Assembly: GCF_002072185.1 (NCBI RefSeq)
Contig: NZ_MVIW01000029.1
Coordinates: 1-35,860, forward strand
Source: Actinomyces denticolens
Lineage (GTDB): Bacteria > Actinomycetota > Actinomycetes > Actinomycetales > Actinomycetaceae
Reading direction: 5' to 3'
DNA: 35,860 nt
The notes under the pieces are model-generated. The model was not told the origin of the DNA, made no database searches, and worked only from the letters and a program-made list of their open reading frames with translations. This document shows positions 27,598-35,743 of the stretch, in pieces. The position numbers and the translations under genes are program-made. Position 1 is the stretch's first letter. Each line of letters opens with the position of its first letter.

Positions 27598-29040
27598 TCA
27601 GGACTTCTTCTTCGCCCCTTGCTTCGCCGCGGCGGCCTTCTTGGAGCCGGCCGCCCCGGAGGGCTGCTTGGCGGCCTTGTCGGCCTCGGGCTCGCCGTCG
27701 GCCTCATCGGTCTGCTCGCCGTCGGCGGGCTGCGCCTCCTGGGCGGTGTCAGCGCTGCTGATGATCACCGGGGCGGGGGCGTGGGGGAGCGCGGAGTCGC
27801 CGAGGATGCCTCGCATGTCCTCCAGGTAGGTGGCGATGGAGTCGCGCTGGCGCTCCAGCTCCTCGATCTGGCGCCGCACGGCCGAGGTCTGGCCCTCGGC
27901 ATCGGCGCGGGCGTCCTCGAGGAGCTGCTCGGCCTGCTCGCGCGCCTCGCGCACGATCTCGTCGGCCTTGTTCGTGGCCTCCTCATAGCGGGTGCGGGCC
28001 TCGGCATCGGTGCGGGCGCGCACCTTCTCCGCGCGGTCGAGGGCCTCCTGGAGGCTGGCCTCCGCCTGAGCGGTCTGGGCCTGGGCCTCCTCGACCATCT
28101 GGCGGATCGACTCCTGGGTCTCCTGATGGGCCTTGGAGTCCTCGGTCGCGGCGGCCTCGTGCTGGCCGGCGATCTCCAGGGCGGCCTGCTGGCGAAGCTC
28201 GGCGACCTCGGAGCGGGCGGCCTCGGCCTCGGACTTGGCGTTGCGCACGAGGGAGTCGGCCTCGGACTTGGCGTTGCGCACGAGGGACTCCGCCTCCGTG
28301 CGGGCCTTCTCCACGGTCAGGCGCGCCTCCTCGCGCGAGGAGGCCAGCAGCGACTCGGATTCCTCGGTGGAGGTCCGGCGCAGCTCCTCGGCGGCGGCCT
28401 CGGCCTCATCGCGAGTGGCGGCGGCCTTCTGATCGGCGGCGACGGTGGTCTCCGTGGCCTGCTTGTTCGCCTGGGCGATCACGAGGGAGGCCTCGCGCTC
28501 GGCCGAGCTGCGGGCCTCGGTGGCGGCGGTCTGGGCGTCCGTGGTCGCCTTGGCGGCTGTGCGCTCAGCGGCGGCCACCATCTCGTCAGCGCGAGCCTGG
28601 GCATTGGCGAGCGTCGTTGCGGCCTCTGCCTGGGAGCGGCTGGTGAGCTCGCCGGCCTCGCGGCGGGCGTCCGCGACGAGCGTGGCGGCCTCGGAGGAGC
28701 TGCGCTCCTGCAGGCGCTTGGCATTGGTACGGGTGCGTGACAGCAGCGCCTCGGCCTCGGCATTGGCCTTGGCCAGAACGGTGGCGGACTGCTCCTCGGC
28801 GCTGCGCAGCAGTTGCTCGATGCGGGATCCGAGGCCGGCGTAAGTCGGCTTGTCGGCCTCGCGCAGACGACGGCGCGCGTCGGCCAGCTCGCCGCTGAGC
28901 GTCATCGCTCGCTGGTCGAGATTGGCGACCTCGCGGCGCGCGTCGGCCAGCTGCCGCACCAGGGACTCGATGCGCTGCTCGACCTGCGCGCGGTCGTAGC
29001 CGCGCATCGTCACGGCGAAGTCATGGGTCTCGTCGGACAC
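27598..29040 (-). CDS. FilP-like coiled-coil cytoskeletal protein
   Basis: 480 residues from GTG at 29040, with GGATGGAG just upstream. The N-terminus MSDETHDFAVTMRGYDRAQV, then EQRIESLV, and KPTYAGLGSRIEQLLRSAEE (about 65-84) resemble Streptomyces FilP, an intermediate-filament-like protein of the DivIVA/polar-growth machinery. From about 12 to 410 it is nearly continuous coiled coil, rich in Ala/Glu/Arg with many 11-residue (hendecad) repeats, for example SLVRNAKSEAD followed by SLVRNAKSEAE at about 250-272. The tail is acidic, then Lys-rich (AAAAKQGAKKKS). It probably assembles into filaments and shapes or stiffens the cell. Divergent from a membrane protein gene. Confidence 0.8.
   Translation of the reverse strand: MSDETHDFAVTMRGYDRAQVEQRIESLVRQLADARREVANLDQRAMTLSGELADARRRLREADKPTYAGLGSRIEQLLRSAEEQSATVLAKANAEAEALLSRTRTNAKRLQERSSSEAATLVADARREAGELTSRSQAEAATTLANAQARADEMVAAAERTAAKATTDAQTAATEARSSAEREASLVIAQANKQATETTVAADQKAAATRDEAEAAAEELRRTSTEESESLLASSREEARLTVEKARTEAESLVRNAKSEADSLVRNAKSEAEAARSEVAELRQQAALEIAGQHEAAATEDSKAHQETQESIRQMVEEAQAQTAQAEASLQEALDRAEKVRARTDAEARTRYEEATNKADEIVREAREQAEQLLEDARADAEGQTSAVRRQIEELERQRDSIATYLEDMRGILGDSALPHAPAPVIISSADTAQEAQPADGEQTDEADGEPEADKAAKQPSGAAGSKKAAAAKQGAKKKS
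28225..28290 (-). repeat. 33-bp tandem duplication inside the FilP-like gene
   Basis: Two adjacent 33-bp copies (28225-28257 and 28258-28290) are nearly identical in DNA and encode 11-residue units differing by one residue. The nucleotide identity suggests a recent expansion of the coiled coil by one hendecad. Confidence 0.7.
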
Positions 29041-29143
29041 GGTGTCTCCATCCTAATATGTGGGGCGGCGCCCCGGCTCAGGGACAAGGGTAGGACTCCG
29101 GGCGGCTCGGCCGCGACCTCGGAATCCTTTCGGGCTCCCAGAC

Positions 29144-29149
29144 TACTCT
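29144..29149 (+). promoter_or_regulatory. Candidate -10 box, membrane-protein operon
   Basis: TACTCT fits TANNNT in the 299-base region between the FilP-like gene and the membrane-protein gene. It would leave a leader of about 184 bases. The region also holds a GGGGC-GGC-GCCCC hairpin (29062-29074) and two TGGGATTC copies near 29230-29260; no riboswitch was recognised. Confidence 0.3.
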
Positions 29150-29339
29150 GCGAGGGCTCTCAGGTCACTCCCAGGCTGCCTGACGGCCGTCCGCTGAGGG
29201 CGCAGTGTTATGTGATGTTTCCCGGGATGGTGGGATTCCGGTGCGTCGGCATGGGATTCTGGGCATCAATGCCCCGTTCCCCCCGGCGTCGCGTCCGGGG
29301 CGCGGGGGACCAAACGCCGAGTCCGAGGAGTTCAGCGTC

Positions 29340-30971
29340 GTGAATCGACGACTCTTGAGCGCGATCGTCGCCGCTGCCGGCCTGATCGTCATCGCTCTGG
29401 CCGTCTGCTTCGCCACAGTGTGGCGTCCCAGTTCGACCATCGAAGCCACCCTTCCCACGTCGCCCGAGCAGAACTACGTCGTCACCGCCCCAGGCGTCCT
29501 CAACCTGGTCGACTCGTCCGTGACGATCAGGGCCACCGCCGCCGACGGCTCCTCGCCCGTCGTGATCGCCGTCGGCCATGAGGCGGACGCCAGGGCCTGG
29601 CTCGCACAGGACCCGTACCTGTCGGTGACCGGCCTGACCGACGAGACGACCCTCCAGGCCTCTCCCGTGACGGAGGCCTGCGACTCCTCCGGGGCATGCT
29701 CGGCGGCGACGCCCTCCAACGCGGACCCCACCTCCTCGGACCTGTGGAGCAACACGGCCGACGGCACGGGTTCGGTGTCGGCCACGGTCAACATCACCGC
29801 CGCGGACATGGTCGCGCTCGTCGCCACGGACGGCTCGGGCCCCGCGCCCGCCGTTTCCCTGTCGTGGGAGCGGTCGGTGTCGACCTGGTGGTTCAAGCCC
29901 AGCCTCATCCTGGGCGGCCTGTTCATCCTCGTCGGCGTCTTCGGCCTCCTCCTCGACCTCCAGAACCGCCGCGCGGAGGCCGAGCGCCGCAACCGCGCGG
30001 CCGAGCGCCAGGCCCGTCTCGATACCGCCGACGGCGTCTCGACCGCCGCGGTGCCCAGCATCGAGGACCCGGACCGCCCGCTGACCCGCCGGGAGAAGAG
30101 GGACAAGGAGCGCGCCGAGCGCCAGGGTGAGGAATGGGTGGATCCGCGCACTGGTCGCGTCTACGTCGGCGGCGTCGAGGTGCCCTCCATCCCCTCCTCC
30201 CCGGAGGCCCTCACCGCCGACCAGGGCGCCGGGATCGACATGACCGGGACGGTGGGCGCCGATCAGGGCCTCGGCGCCCCGCCCTACGACCCCTACGCCG
30301 GCATGTCCGCCTCGACGCCCCCCAGCAGCGGCGGCGCGGGCGCGCCGGGAGGCTCCCCGTCCGCGGGCTCCGCCCCTCGGGGGGCGGCGGGCGCTCACGC
30401 CCTCGGCGCCCTCGATGAGGCGGGCGCGGGCTACCAGGACCCGGCCCGGAGCCACGGGACGACGGCGTACGACCGCCCCTGGGGGGCAGGGGCCGACGAC
30501 TCCTGGCACAGCGCCGCCGATCGTCCCTGGGACAGCTCCACGACCTCCCTGCCGCCGCTCGACGCCGCCTCCGCGCTGACCGACGACCACGCCCCCGTCC
30601 TGCGCTCCTACGAGGAGGCGCACGAGGGCTCCCAGGGGATGGGCTACCCCGCCCAGACTGCCGACTACTTCGGCACCGCCTCCCACGAGGGCGACGGGGC
30701 CCAGCCGCTGCGCCCGGCGCCCTCGATGATGCCGGGCTCCACCCCCTACTTCCAGGTGGAGGACCCTCGGGTGCCGAGCGCCTCGGAGCAGAGGGGATCA
30801 TGGGGATCACTGGGGGCGAGGCCATCGTCCTCCCCCTCGGCCGCCGATCCGCCTGCCCGCAGGACCGGCTCCTCCGGTCCGTCCACCGAGGACCTGGGCG
30901 AGCTCGGGCTCGGCAGGGGCGCGGACGGCCAGGGGGCCGAGGGCGCCCGGGATGACAAGGAGACCATCTGA
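29340..30971 (+). CDS. Membrane protein with exported domain and long cytoplasmic tail
   Basis: 543 residues from GTG at 29340, chosen because GAGGAG lies nine bases upstream and the protein then opens MNRRLLSAIVAAAGLIVIAL, a signal anchor. Residues ~28-183 form an exported Thr/Ser-rich domain with two cysteines (EACDSSGACS). A second helix (PSLILGGLFILVGVFGLLLD, about 185-204) returns the chain to the cytoplasm. Next comes a basic coiled segment (LQNRRAEAERRNRAAERQAR), then PLTRREKRDKERAERQGEEW and a Gly/Pro/Ser-rich disordered tail of ~290 residues. I recognise no family. Its stop overlaps the start of the lipoprotein gene, so the two are likely partners at the membrane. Confidence 0.75.
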   Translation: MNRRLLSAIVAAAGLIVIALAVCFATVWRPSSTIEATLPTSPEQNYVVTAPGVLNLVDSSVTIRATAADGSSPVVIAVGHEADARAWLAQDPYLSVTGLTDETTLQASPVTEACDSSGACSAATPSNADPTSSDLWSNTADGTGSVSATVNITAADMVALVATDGSGPAPAVSLSWERSVSTWWFKPSLILGGLFILVGVFGLLLDLQNRRAEAERRNRAAERQARLDTADGVSTAAVPSIEDPDRPLTRREKRDKERAERQGEEWVDPRTGRVYVGGVEVPSIPSSPEALTADQGAGIDMTGTVGADQGLGAPPYDPYAGMSASTPPSSGGAGAPGGSPSAGSAPRGAAGAHALGALDEAGAGYQDPARSHGTTAYDRPWGAGADDSWHSAADRPWDSSTTSLPPLDAASALTDDHAPVLRSYEEAHEGSQGMGYPAQTADYFGTASHEGDGAQPLRPAPSMMPGSTPYFQVEDPRVPSASEQRGSWGSLGARPSSSPSAADPPARRTGSSGPSTEDLGELGLGRGADGQGAEGARDDKETI

Positions 30972-31993
30972 TGACCACGCGCCGTTTCTTCCTCGGGGGC
31001 ATGGCCGCCTCGGCCGTCGCCGCGACGCTCGCCGCCTGCGGCCAGGAGGTCGCCACCACGCCCGCGCCCGCCACGGGCACGCCCGAGCCCTACTCGGCCC
31101 TCGACTCCGAGCGCCTGACCTCCATCCTGGAGCGACTCAAGGCGGGCCTGGCCGAGGCCGACACCGCCCGCACCGCCGAGTCCCTCAGCGACTACCTCGT
31201 GGGGCCCGCGGCCCGCAACCGCGCGGAGCAGTACGCCCTGGCCTCCGCCCTGGGCGACGACACGCGCATCAGCCAGATCGTCTTCGATTCCGCGGCGGGC
31301 GCCGCCGGACTGGCCGAGGGGTTCCCGCGCACCGCCGTCGTGGTCTCCCAGCAGCCCGAGGCCTCCAAGGCGCCCTGGATCCTGGTGCTGTCCCAGGATG
31401 AGGCCCGGGACAACTTCAAGCTGTGGGGCTGGGGCCAGCTCTTCCCCGGCACGCGCGTGCCCGAGACGCCGACCGCGGCGGCCGGGACCGAGGCCATCAC
31501 CGCCGACTCCACCGGACTCGTCTCCACCCCCGCCGAAGTCCTGGCCGCCTACGTCGACGCCCTCAACGACCCCTCGGGCGCCAATGGGGCCACCTTCGCC
31601 AACGACCAGGACCGCATCCGCGCGCAGGTGGCCACCGACCGCGCCATCAACGACCAGGTCTCCACTGCGGGCACGGTCACCGTCACGGTCGCCGCCGGTA
31701 CCGACGGCTTCCGCGGCCTGCGGACCGCCGACGGCGGGGCCATCGTCATGACCACCCTCACCTACACCACGGAGTTCAAGCGCACCGTCAAGGACGCCGG
31801 CTTCCAGGCCGGCCCCACTCTCGGCAAGATGCTGGGCGGAGATGACGCGGTCCGCGGCACGGTCACCGCCACCTATGACGCGATGGTCGCCTTCTCGATC
31901 CCCGCCGAGGATAGTGCGCAGGCCCCCGTCGCCCTGGGCGGATCAGTGGTTCTCGCCTCCGCGACCAGGGACGACTCGAAGTCGCCCGCCTGA
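30971..31993 (+). CDS. Tat-type exported lipoprotein
   Basis: 340 residues; the start is fixed by a one-base overlap (TGATG) with the membrane-protein gene. The signal MTTRRFFLGGMAASAVAATL ends in the lipobox LAAC with Cys23; the RRFFL core fits a twin-arginine signal. The mature part includes ERLTSILERLKAGLAEADTA, DYLVGPAARNRAEQYALASA and a second half starting about 180 (STGLVSTPAEVLAAYVDALN), which looks like two alpha/beta domains. No enzyme motif is seen, and I do not recognise the family. It probably acts on the outer face of the membrane with the protein encoded just before it. Confidence 0.8.
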   Translation: MTTRRFFLGGMAASAVAATLAACGQEVATTPAPATGTPEPYSALDSERLTSILERLKAGLAEADTARTAESLSDYLVGPAARNRAEQYALASALGDDTRISQIVFDSAAGAAGLAEGFPRTAVVVSQQPEASKAPWILVLSQDEARDNFKLWGWGQLFPGTRVPETPTAAAGTEAITADSTGLVSTPAEVLAAYVDALNDPSGANGATFANDQDRIRAQVATDRAINDQVSTAGTVTVTVAAGTDGFRGLRTADGGAIVMTTLTYTTEFKRTVKDAGFQAGPTLGKMLGGDDAVRGTVTATYDAMVAFSIPAEDSAQAPVALGGSVVLASATRDDSKSPA

Positions 31994-32002
31994 TCGCCAT
32001 CC

Positions 32003-32042
32003 CGGTGCCCGGGGCGCGCGCATGGCGCGGCCCCGGGCACCG
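32003..32042 (+). terminator. Terminator after the lipoprotein gene
   Basis: A perfect 13-bp stem (32003-32015 with 32030-32042) lies 9 bases after the stop codon, with further pairing possible in its loop. Confidence 0.75.
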
Positions 32043-32095
32043 CGCATCGACCAGTACCGCCCGCGAGCAGCGGGCCCGATCCAGGAAGGCCGCCC

Positions 32096-33031
32096 ATGAG
32101 CATGTTCGGCGCCGTTGATCTGTCCTCACTCGCCCCTCGCCCCAGTACGGGCCCCGCACCGGGCGCCCCCGCCGCGCCGCAGGCCCCGCCCGCCGGCCGG
32201 GCCGAGGGGATCCCCGCTCCCCTGATCGTCGACATCGACGCTCGGAGTCTGCGCGACATCGCGGAGATCTCCTCGCAGGTCCCCGTCGTCATCATCTGCC
32301 ACAGCCCGCGCAGCGAGGCCTCCGCCCAGGTCGTGACGATGCTGGGCCGCCTTGCCGAGGAGTACGCGGGCCGCTTCGAGCTCGCCCGCCTCGACGTCGA
32401 CGCCGCCCCGGAGGTCGCCCAGGCCGTCGGGGTGCAGGCGATCCCCGCCTGCGTCGCCCTGCTCGCCGGCCAGCCGGTGCCCCTGGCGCAGGGCGCCGCC
32501 GGCGAGGAGCAGATGCGCGCCCTGCTCGACCAGCTCCTCCAGGTCGCCGCCGCGAACGGCGTGACGGGCCGCCTCGCGCCGGACGCCCCCGCCGCCGACG
32601 AGCCCGAGGAGCCGGCGGAGACCGAGGTCGAGCGCGCCGCGCGCGAGGCCATCGAGAAGGGGGACTGGGCCGGGGCCGAGGCCGTCTACGACCACGCCAT
32701 CGCCAACAGCCCCGCCGACGCCGACCTCAAGGCCGCCCGCGCCCAGGTGCGGATGCTCGCCCGCATGGACGGCCAGGATCCCGCCGCGCTGCTCGTCGCC
32801 GCCGACGCGTCCCCCGCGGACCTCGACGCCGCCCTGGCGGGGGCGGACGCCGCTCTCGCACTGGGGGATGCCGAGGGCTGCCTCGCCCGGGCGCTCGACG
32901 CCGTCGCCCGCCACAGCGGTGATGAGCGGGAGGCCGCCCGCCTGCGACTCCTGGAGCTCTTCGAGATCATCGGCGCCAGCGCCCCTGAGGTCCAGGCCGC
33001 CCGCCGCCGCCTCGCGACGATCCTGTACTGA
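32096..33031 (+). CDS. Thioredoxin-TPR protein (CnoX/YbbN-like), redox motif lost
   Basis: 311 residues from ATG at 32096, with AGGAAGG six bases upstream. After a Pro/Ala-rich N-terminus comes a thioredoxin fold: VPVVIICHSPRSEASAQVVT (about 62-81), RFELARLDVDAAPEVAQAVG (about 92-111) and the cis-Pro strand VQAIPACVALLAGQ. The usual CxxC reads CHSP (Cys68), so there is no dithiol redox pair. The C-terminal half (from about 180) has tetratricopeptide-like helices (REAIEKGDWAGAEAVYDHAI, DLDAALAGADAALALGDAEG). YbbN/CnoX proteins are co-chaperones that hand substrates to GroEL or DnaK; this is inferred from family. Confidence 0.83.
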   Translation: MSMFGAVDLSSLAPRPSTGPAPGAPAAPQAPPAGRAEGIPAPLIVDIDARSLRDIAEISSQVPVVIICHSPRSEASAQVVTMLGRLAEEYAGRFELARLDVDAAPEVAQAVGVQAIPACVALLAGQPVPLAQGAAGEEQMRALLDQLLQVAAANGVTGRLAPDAPAADEPEEPAETEVERAAREAIEKGDWAGAEAVYDHAIANSPADADLKAARAQVRMLARMDGQDPAALLVAADASPADLDAALAGADAALALGDAEGCLARALDAVARHSGDEREAARLRLLELFEIIGASAPEVQAARRRLATILY

Positions 33032-33085
33032 GCCGCCGGTGCCGATGGCGCGGCGGGGCCCGGTCGAACCCGGTCGATAGGTGGC

Positions 33086-33124
33086 TGGAGGCCCGCCGCC
33101 CCGGTGAGGGGCGGCGGGCCTCCA
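33086..33124. terminator. Bidirectional terminator between convergent genes
   Basis: A perfect 17-bp stem (33086-33102 with 33108-33124) around the loop GGTGA. It lies between the thioredoxin-TPR gene and glgP, which run towards each other, and can serve both. Confidence 0.85.
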
Positions 33125-33135
33125 GGTGCTCGGCC

Positions 33136-35499
33136 TCAGGCGATGGGCGTGGGGCTGATGCCCCAGACCTTCGCGTAGTCGCTGATGGTGCGGTCGGAGG
33201 AGAAGCGGCCCGAGCGCGTGATGTTGATCCAGGCGCGGCGCTGCCAGGCGCGCTGGTCGGCGTAGTCGGCGGCCATGCGGTCCTTGGCCTCGCGGTAGGC
33301 GGCGAAGTCGCCCAGGACGTAGTAGACGTCGGCCGGCTCGTAGGTGGCCTCGAAGATCGAGCGGCGCAGGTCCGCGAACCATCCGGAGCCGTTGTCATCC
33401 AGGGTGCCGTCGATGAGCGCGTCCAGGACCCGCTTGAGGCCGGGGACATTCTCGTAGTGCCAGGCGGGGTCGTAGTTCTCGCGCAGCGCGGGCAGCTCGT
33501 CCTCGGTGGCCCCGAAGATGTAGGCGTTCTGAGGGCCGACGGCCTCGAGGATCTCCACGTTCGCGCCGTCGAGCGTGCCCAGGGTGAGGGCGCCGTTCAT
33601 CATGAACTTCATGTTGGACGTGCCCGAGGCCTCCTTGCCGGCCATCGAGATCTGCTCGGAGACGTCGGCGGCCGGGATGATGTGCTCGGCGGGGGAGACG
33701 TTGTAGTTGTGGACGAAGACGACCTTGAGGGTCTTGGAGACCACCGGGTCGGAGTTGATGAGCTCGCCGATGGTGTTGATGAGCTTGATGATGCCCTTGG
33801 CCCGGATGTAGCCGGGGGCGGCCTTCGCGCCGAAGATGAAGACGCGCGGCGGGACCACGAGCGAGGGGTCGTCCTTCATCCGGAAGTACAGGTCGAGGAT
33901 GTAGAAGGCGTTGAGCAGCTGGCGCTTGTACTCGTGCAGGCGCTTGATCTGGACGTCGAAGATCGCGTCGGGGTCGATCTCGATGCCCTCGCGCGCCTTG
34001 ATCCAGTCGGCGAAGTCGGCCTTGTTGGCGCGCTTGACCTCGGCCAGGCGGTCGAGGACGGCATCGGTGGCGGCGCCGTCGAAGTCCTGCAGGGCGGACA
34101 GGTCGCGGACCCAGGCATCCGAGCCGGTGACCTCGTCCAGGAGGGCGGACAGGCGCGGGTTGCACTGGCGCAGCCAGCGGCGCGGGGTGACGCCGTTGGT
34201 CTTATTGTTGAAGCGCTCGGGCCAGATCGCGTGCCACTCCTTGAGGGTGTCGCGCTTGAGGATCTCGGTGTGCAGCGCGGCGACGCCGTTGATGGAGTAG
34301 GAGGCGTAGCAGGCGATCCAGGCCATGTGGACGCGGCCGCCGGAGATCGGCGCGATGTAGTCGATGGTCGTCTGGTCGATGCCGCGGGCGGCGAGGTCGT
34401 CGCGGAAGCGGCGGTCGATCTCGCGCACGATCTCCATGATGCGCGGGAAGAGCTTCTCGAAGATCGAGATCTCCCAGGTCTCCAGGGCCTCGGCGAGCAC
34501 CGTGTGGTTGGTGTAGGCGAAGGTCCTCGCGACGACCTCCCAGGCCTGCTCCCAGCCGAGGCCGTGCTCGTCGAGCAGGATGCGCATGAGCTCGGGGATG
34601 GCGAGCACCGGGTGGGTGTCGTTGAGCTGGATGGAGTTGAACTCGGCGAAGCCGGTCAGGTCCGCGCCGTGGTGGGCGACGTAGTTGTCGACGATCTCCT
34701 GCAGGGAGGCCGAGCAGAAGAAGTACTGCTGGCGCACCCGCAGGACCTTGCCCTCGTAGGTGGTGTCATTGGGGTAGAGGACGCGGGAGATGTCCGCGGT
34801 GCGCTCGCGCTCGACGATCGCGTCGGTGAAGCGCTGGGAGTTGAAGGCGTCGTAGTCGAACTCCTCGATCGACTCGGCCCTCCACAGGCGCAGGGTCCCC
34901 ACGTTCTTCGTGCCGTAGCCGGTGATCGGCATGTCGTAGGGGACCGCGCGCACGGTGAGGTCGTTGTAGCGCACGATGCGGGCGCACTCCTCACGGCGGA
35001 TGACGAAGGGGTAGCCCTCCTCCATCCACGGGTCGGGGTGCTCGGTCTGGAAGCCGTCGGAGAAGAGCTGCTTGAACAGGCCGTAGCGGTAGAGGATGCC
35101 GTAGCCGGCCACGGGGAGGTCGAGGGTGGCGCAGGAGTCGAGGAAGCAGGCGGCCAGGCGGCCCAGGCCCCCGTTGCCCAGCGCGGCGTCGGGCTCCTGC
35201 TCGAGGATCTCGGACAGGTCCTGGCCGAAGGCTCCGACCGCCTCGCGGGCCTCCTCGACCAGCCCGAGATTGGTCAGGTTGTTGAGCAGCGCCCGCCCCA
35301 TGAGGAACTCGGCGGAGAAGTAGTGCTCCATGCGGCCCGCCTGGTAGGCGCGGGTGGTGGCGTACCAGTCGTCCGCGATGGCGTCGACGACGGCGGAGGA
35401 CAGACCCTGCCAGACCTCCATCGGAGTGGAGGCGTCGGCGGGGTGACCGGAGACGGCGCGGATTTGAGAGGGAACCGTCGCCATCAGGTTCTTCGTCAT
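33136..35499 (-). CDS. glgP: Glycogen (alpha-glucan) phosphorylase
   Basis: 787 residues from ATG at 35499, preferred over the ATGs at 35538 and 35520 because GGGAAG lies five bases upstream. It releases glucose-1-phosphate from the ends of glycogen or maltodextrin. Visible family features are YFSAEFLMGRALLNNLTNLG (about 57-76), DAALGNGGLGRLAACFLDS, QLNDTHPVLAIPELMRILL, KTNGVTPRRWL and the pyridoxal-phosphate site EASGTSNMKFMMNGALTLGT with Lys631. Length is normal. It lies downstream of glgB in the same direction but has its own promoter and a palindromic operator, and a terminator separates the two, so control appears independent. Confidence 0.96.
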   Translation of the reverse strand: MTKNLMATVPSQIRAVSGHPADASTPMEVWQGLSSAVVDAIADDWYATTRAYQAGRMEHYFSAEFLMGRALLNNLTNLGLVEEAREAVGAFGQDLSEILEQEPDAALGNGGLGRLAACFLDSCATLDLPVAGYGILYRYGLFKQLFSDGFQTEHPDPWMEEGYPFVIRREECARIVRYNDLTVRAVPYDMPITGYGTKNVGTLRLWRAESIEEFDYDAFNSQRFTDAIVERERTADISRVLYPNDTTYEGKVLRVRQQYFFCSASLQEIVDNYVAHHGADLTGFAEFNSIQLNDTHPVLAIPELMRILLDEHGLGWEQAWEVVARTFAYTNHTVLAEALETWEISIFEKLFPRIMEIVREIDRRFRDDLAARGIDQTTIDYIAPISGGRVHMAWIACYASYSINGVAALHTEILKRDTLKEWHAIWPERFNNKTNGVTPRRWLRQCNPRLSALLDEVTGSDAWVRDLSALQDFDGAATDAVLDRLAEVKRANKADFADWIKAREGIEIDPDAIFDVQIKRLHEYKRQLLNAFYILDLYFRMKDDPSLVVPPRVFIFGAKAAPGYIRAKGIIKLINTIGELINSDPVVSKTLKVVFVHNYNVSPAEHIIPAADVSEQISMAGKEASGTSNMKFMMNGALTLGTLDGANVEILEAVGPQNAYIFGATEDELPALRENYDPAWHYENVPGLKRVLDALIDGTLDDNGSGWFADLRRSIFEATYEPADVYYVLGDFAAYREAKDRMAADYADQRAWQRRAWINITRSGRFSSDRTISDYAKVWGISPTPIA

Positions 35500-35532
35500 A
35501 GTTCTTCCCTTGTCGGACATGGGTTGGGATGG

Positions 35533-35549
35533 CTGCAAGCAACTTGCAG
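35533..35549. promoter_or_regulatory. Operator-like palindrome in the glgP promoter
   Basis: CTGCAAG-CAA-CTTGCAG, perfect 7-bp arms. It lies about +6 to +22 from the predicted glgP transcription start, where a bound repressor would block initiation. It looks like a LacI-family site; CTTGCAG-type sequences are linked to maltose/starch regulators in Streptomyces (from memory). Confidence 0.6.
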
Positions 35550-35560
35550 GACTCGTTCAG

Positions 35561-35566
35561 ATCGTA
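35561..35566 (-). promoter_or_regulatory. -10 box of the glgP promoter
   Basis: TACGAT on the minus strand, 12 bases before the palindrome. It predicts a start near 35554 and a leader of about 55 bases. Confidence 0.5.
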
Positions 35567-35648
35567 CACGCCACCACGCCCCATGCCATGGGCGGGATGA
35601 TTTCGGCCACCCGGAGCTGGGCGCGGGTCGTCGGATCGCCGCAGTCGC

Positions 35649-35686
35649 GCGTGAGGGGCGGACCGTACCGGGCCCGTCCCTCACGC
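35649..35686 (-). terminator. Terminator after glgB
   Basis: Stem of 12 bases with one mismatch (35649-35660 with 35675-35686), about 58 bases past the glgB stop on the minus strand and upstream of the glgP promoter. Confidence 0.65.
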
Positions 35687-35743
35687 GGCGGTGCGTGATC
35701 GCCCCGGGCCCCGCGACAACGATGGGGTCCGGGCGCGACCCGC

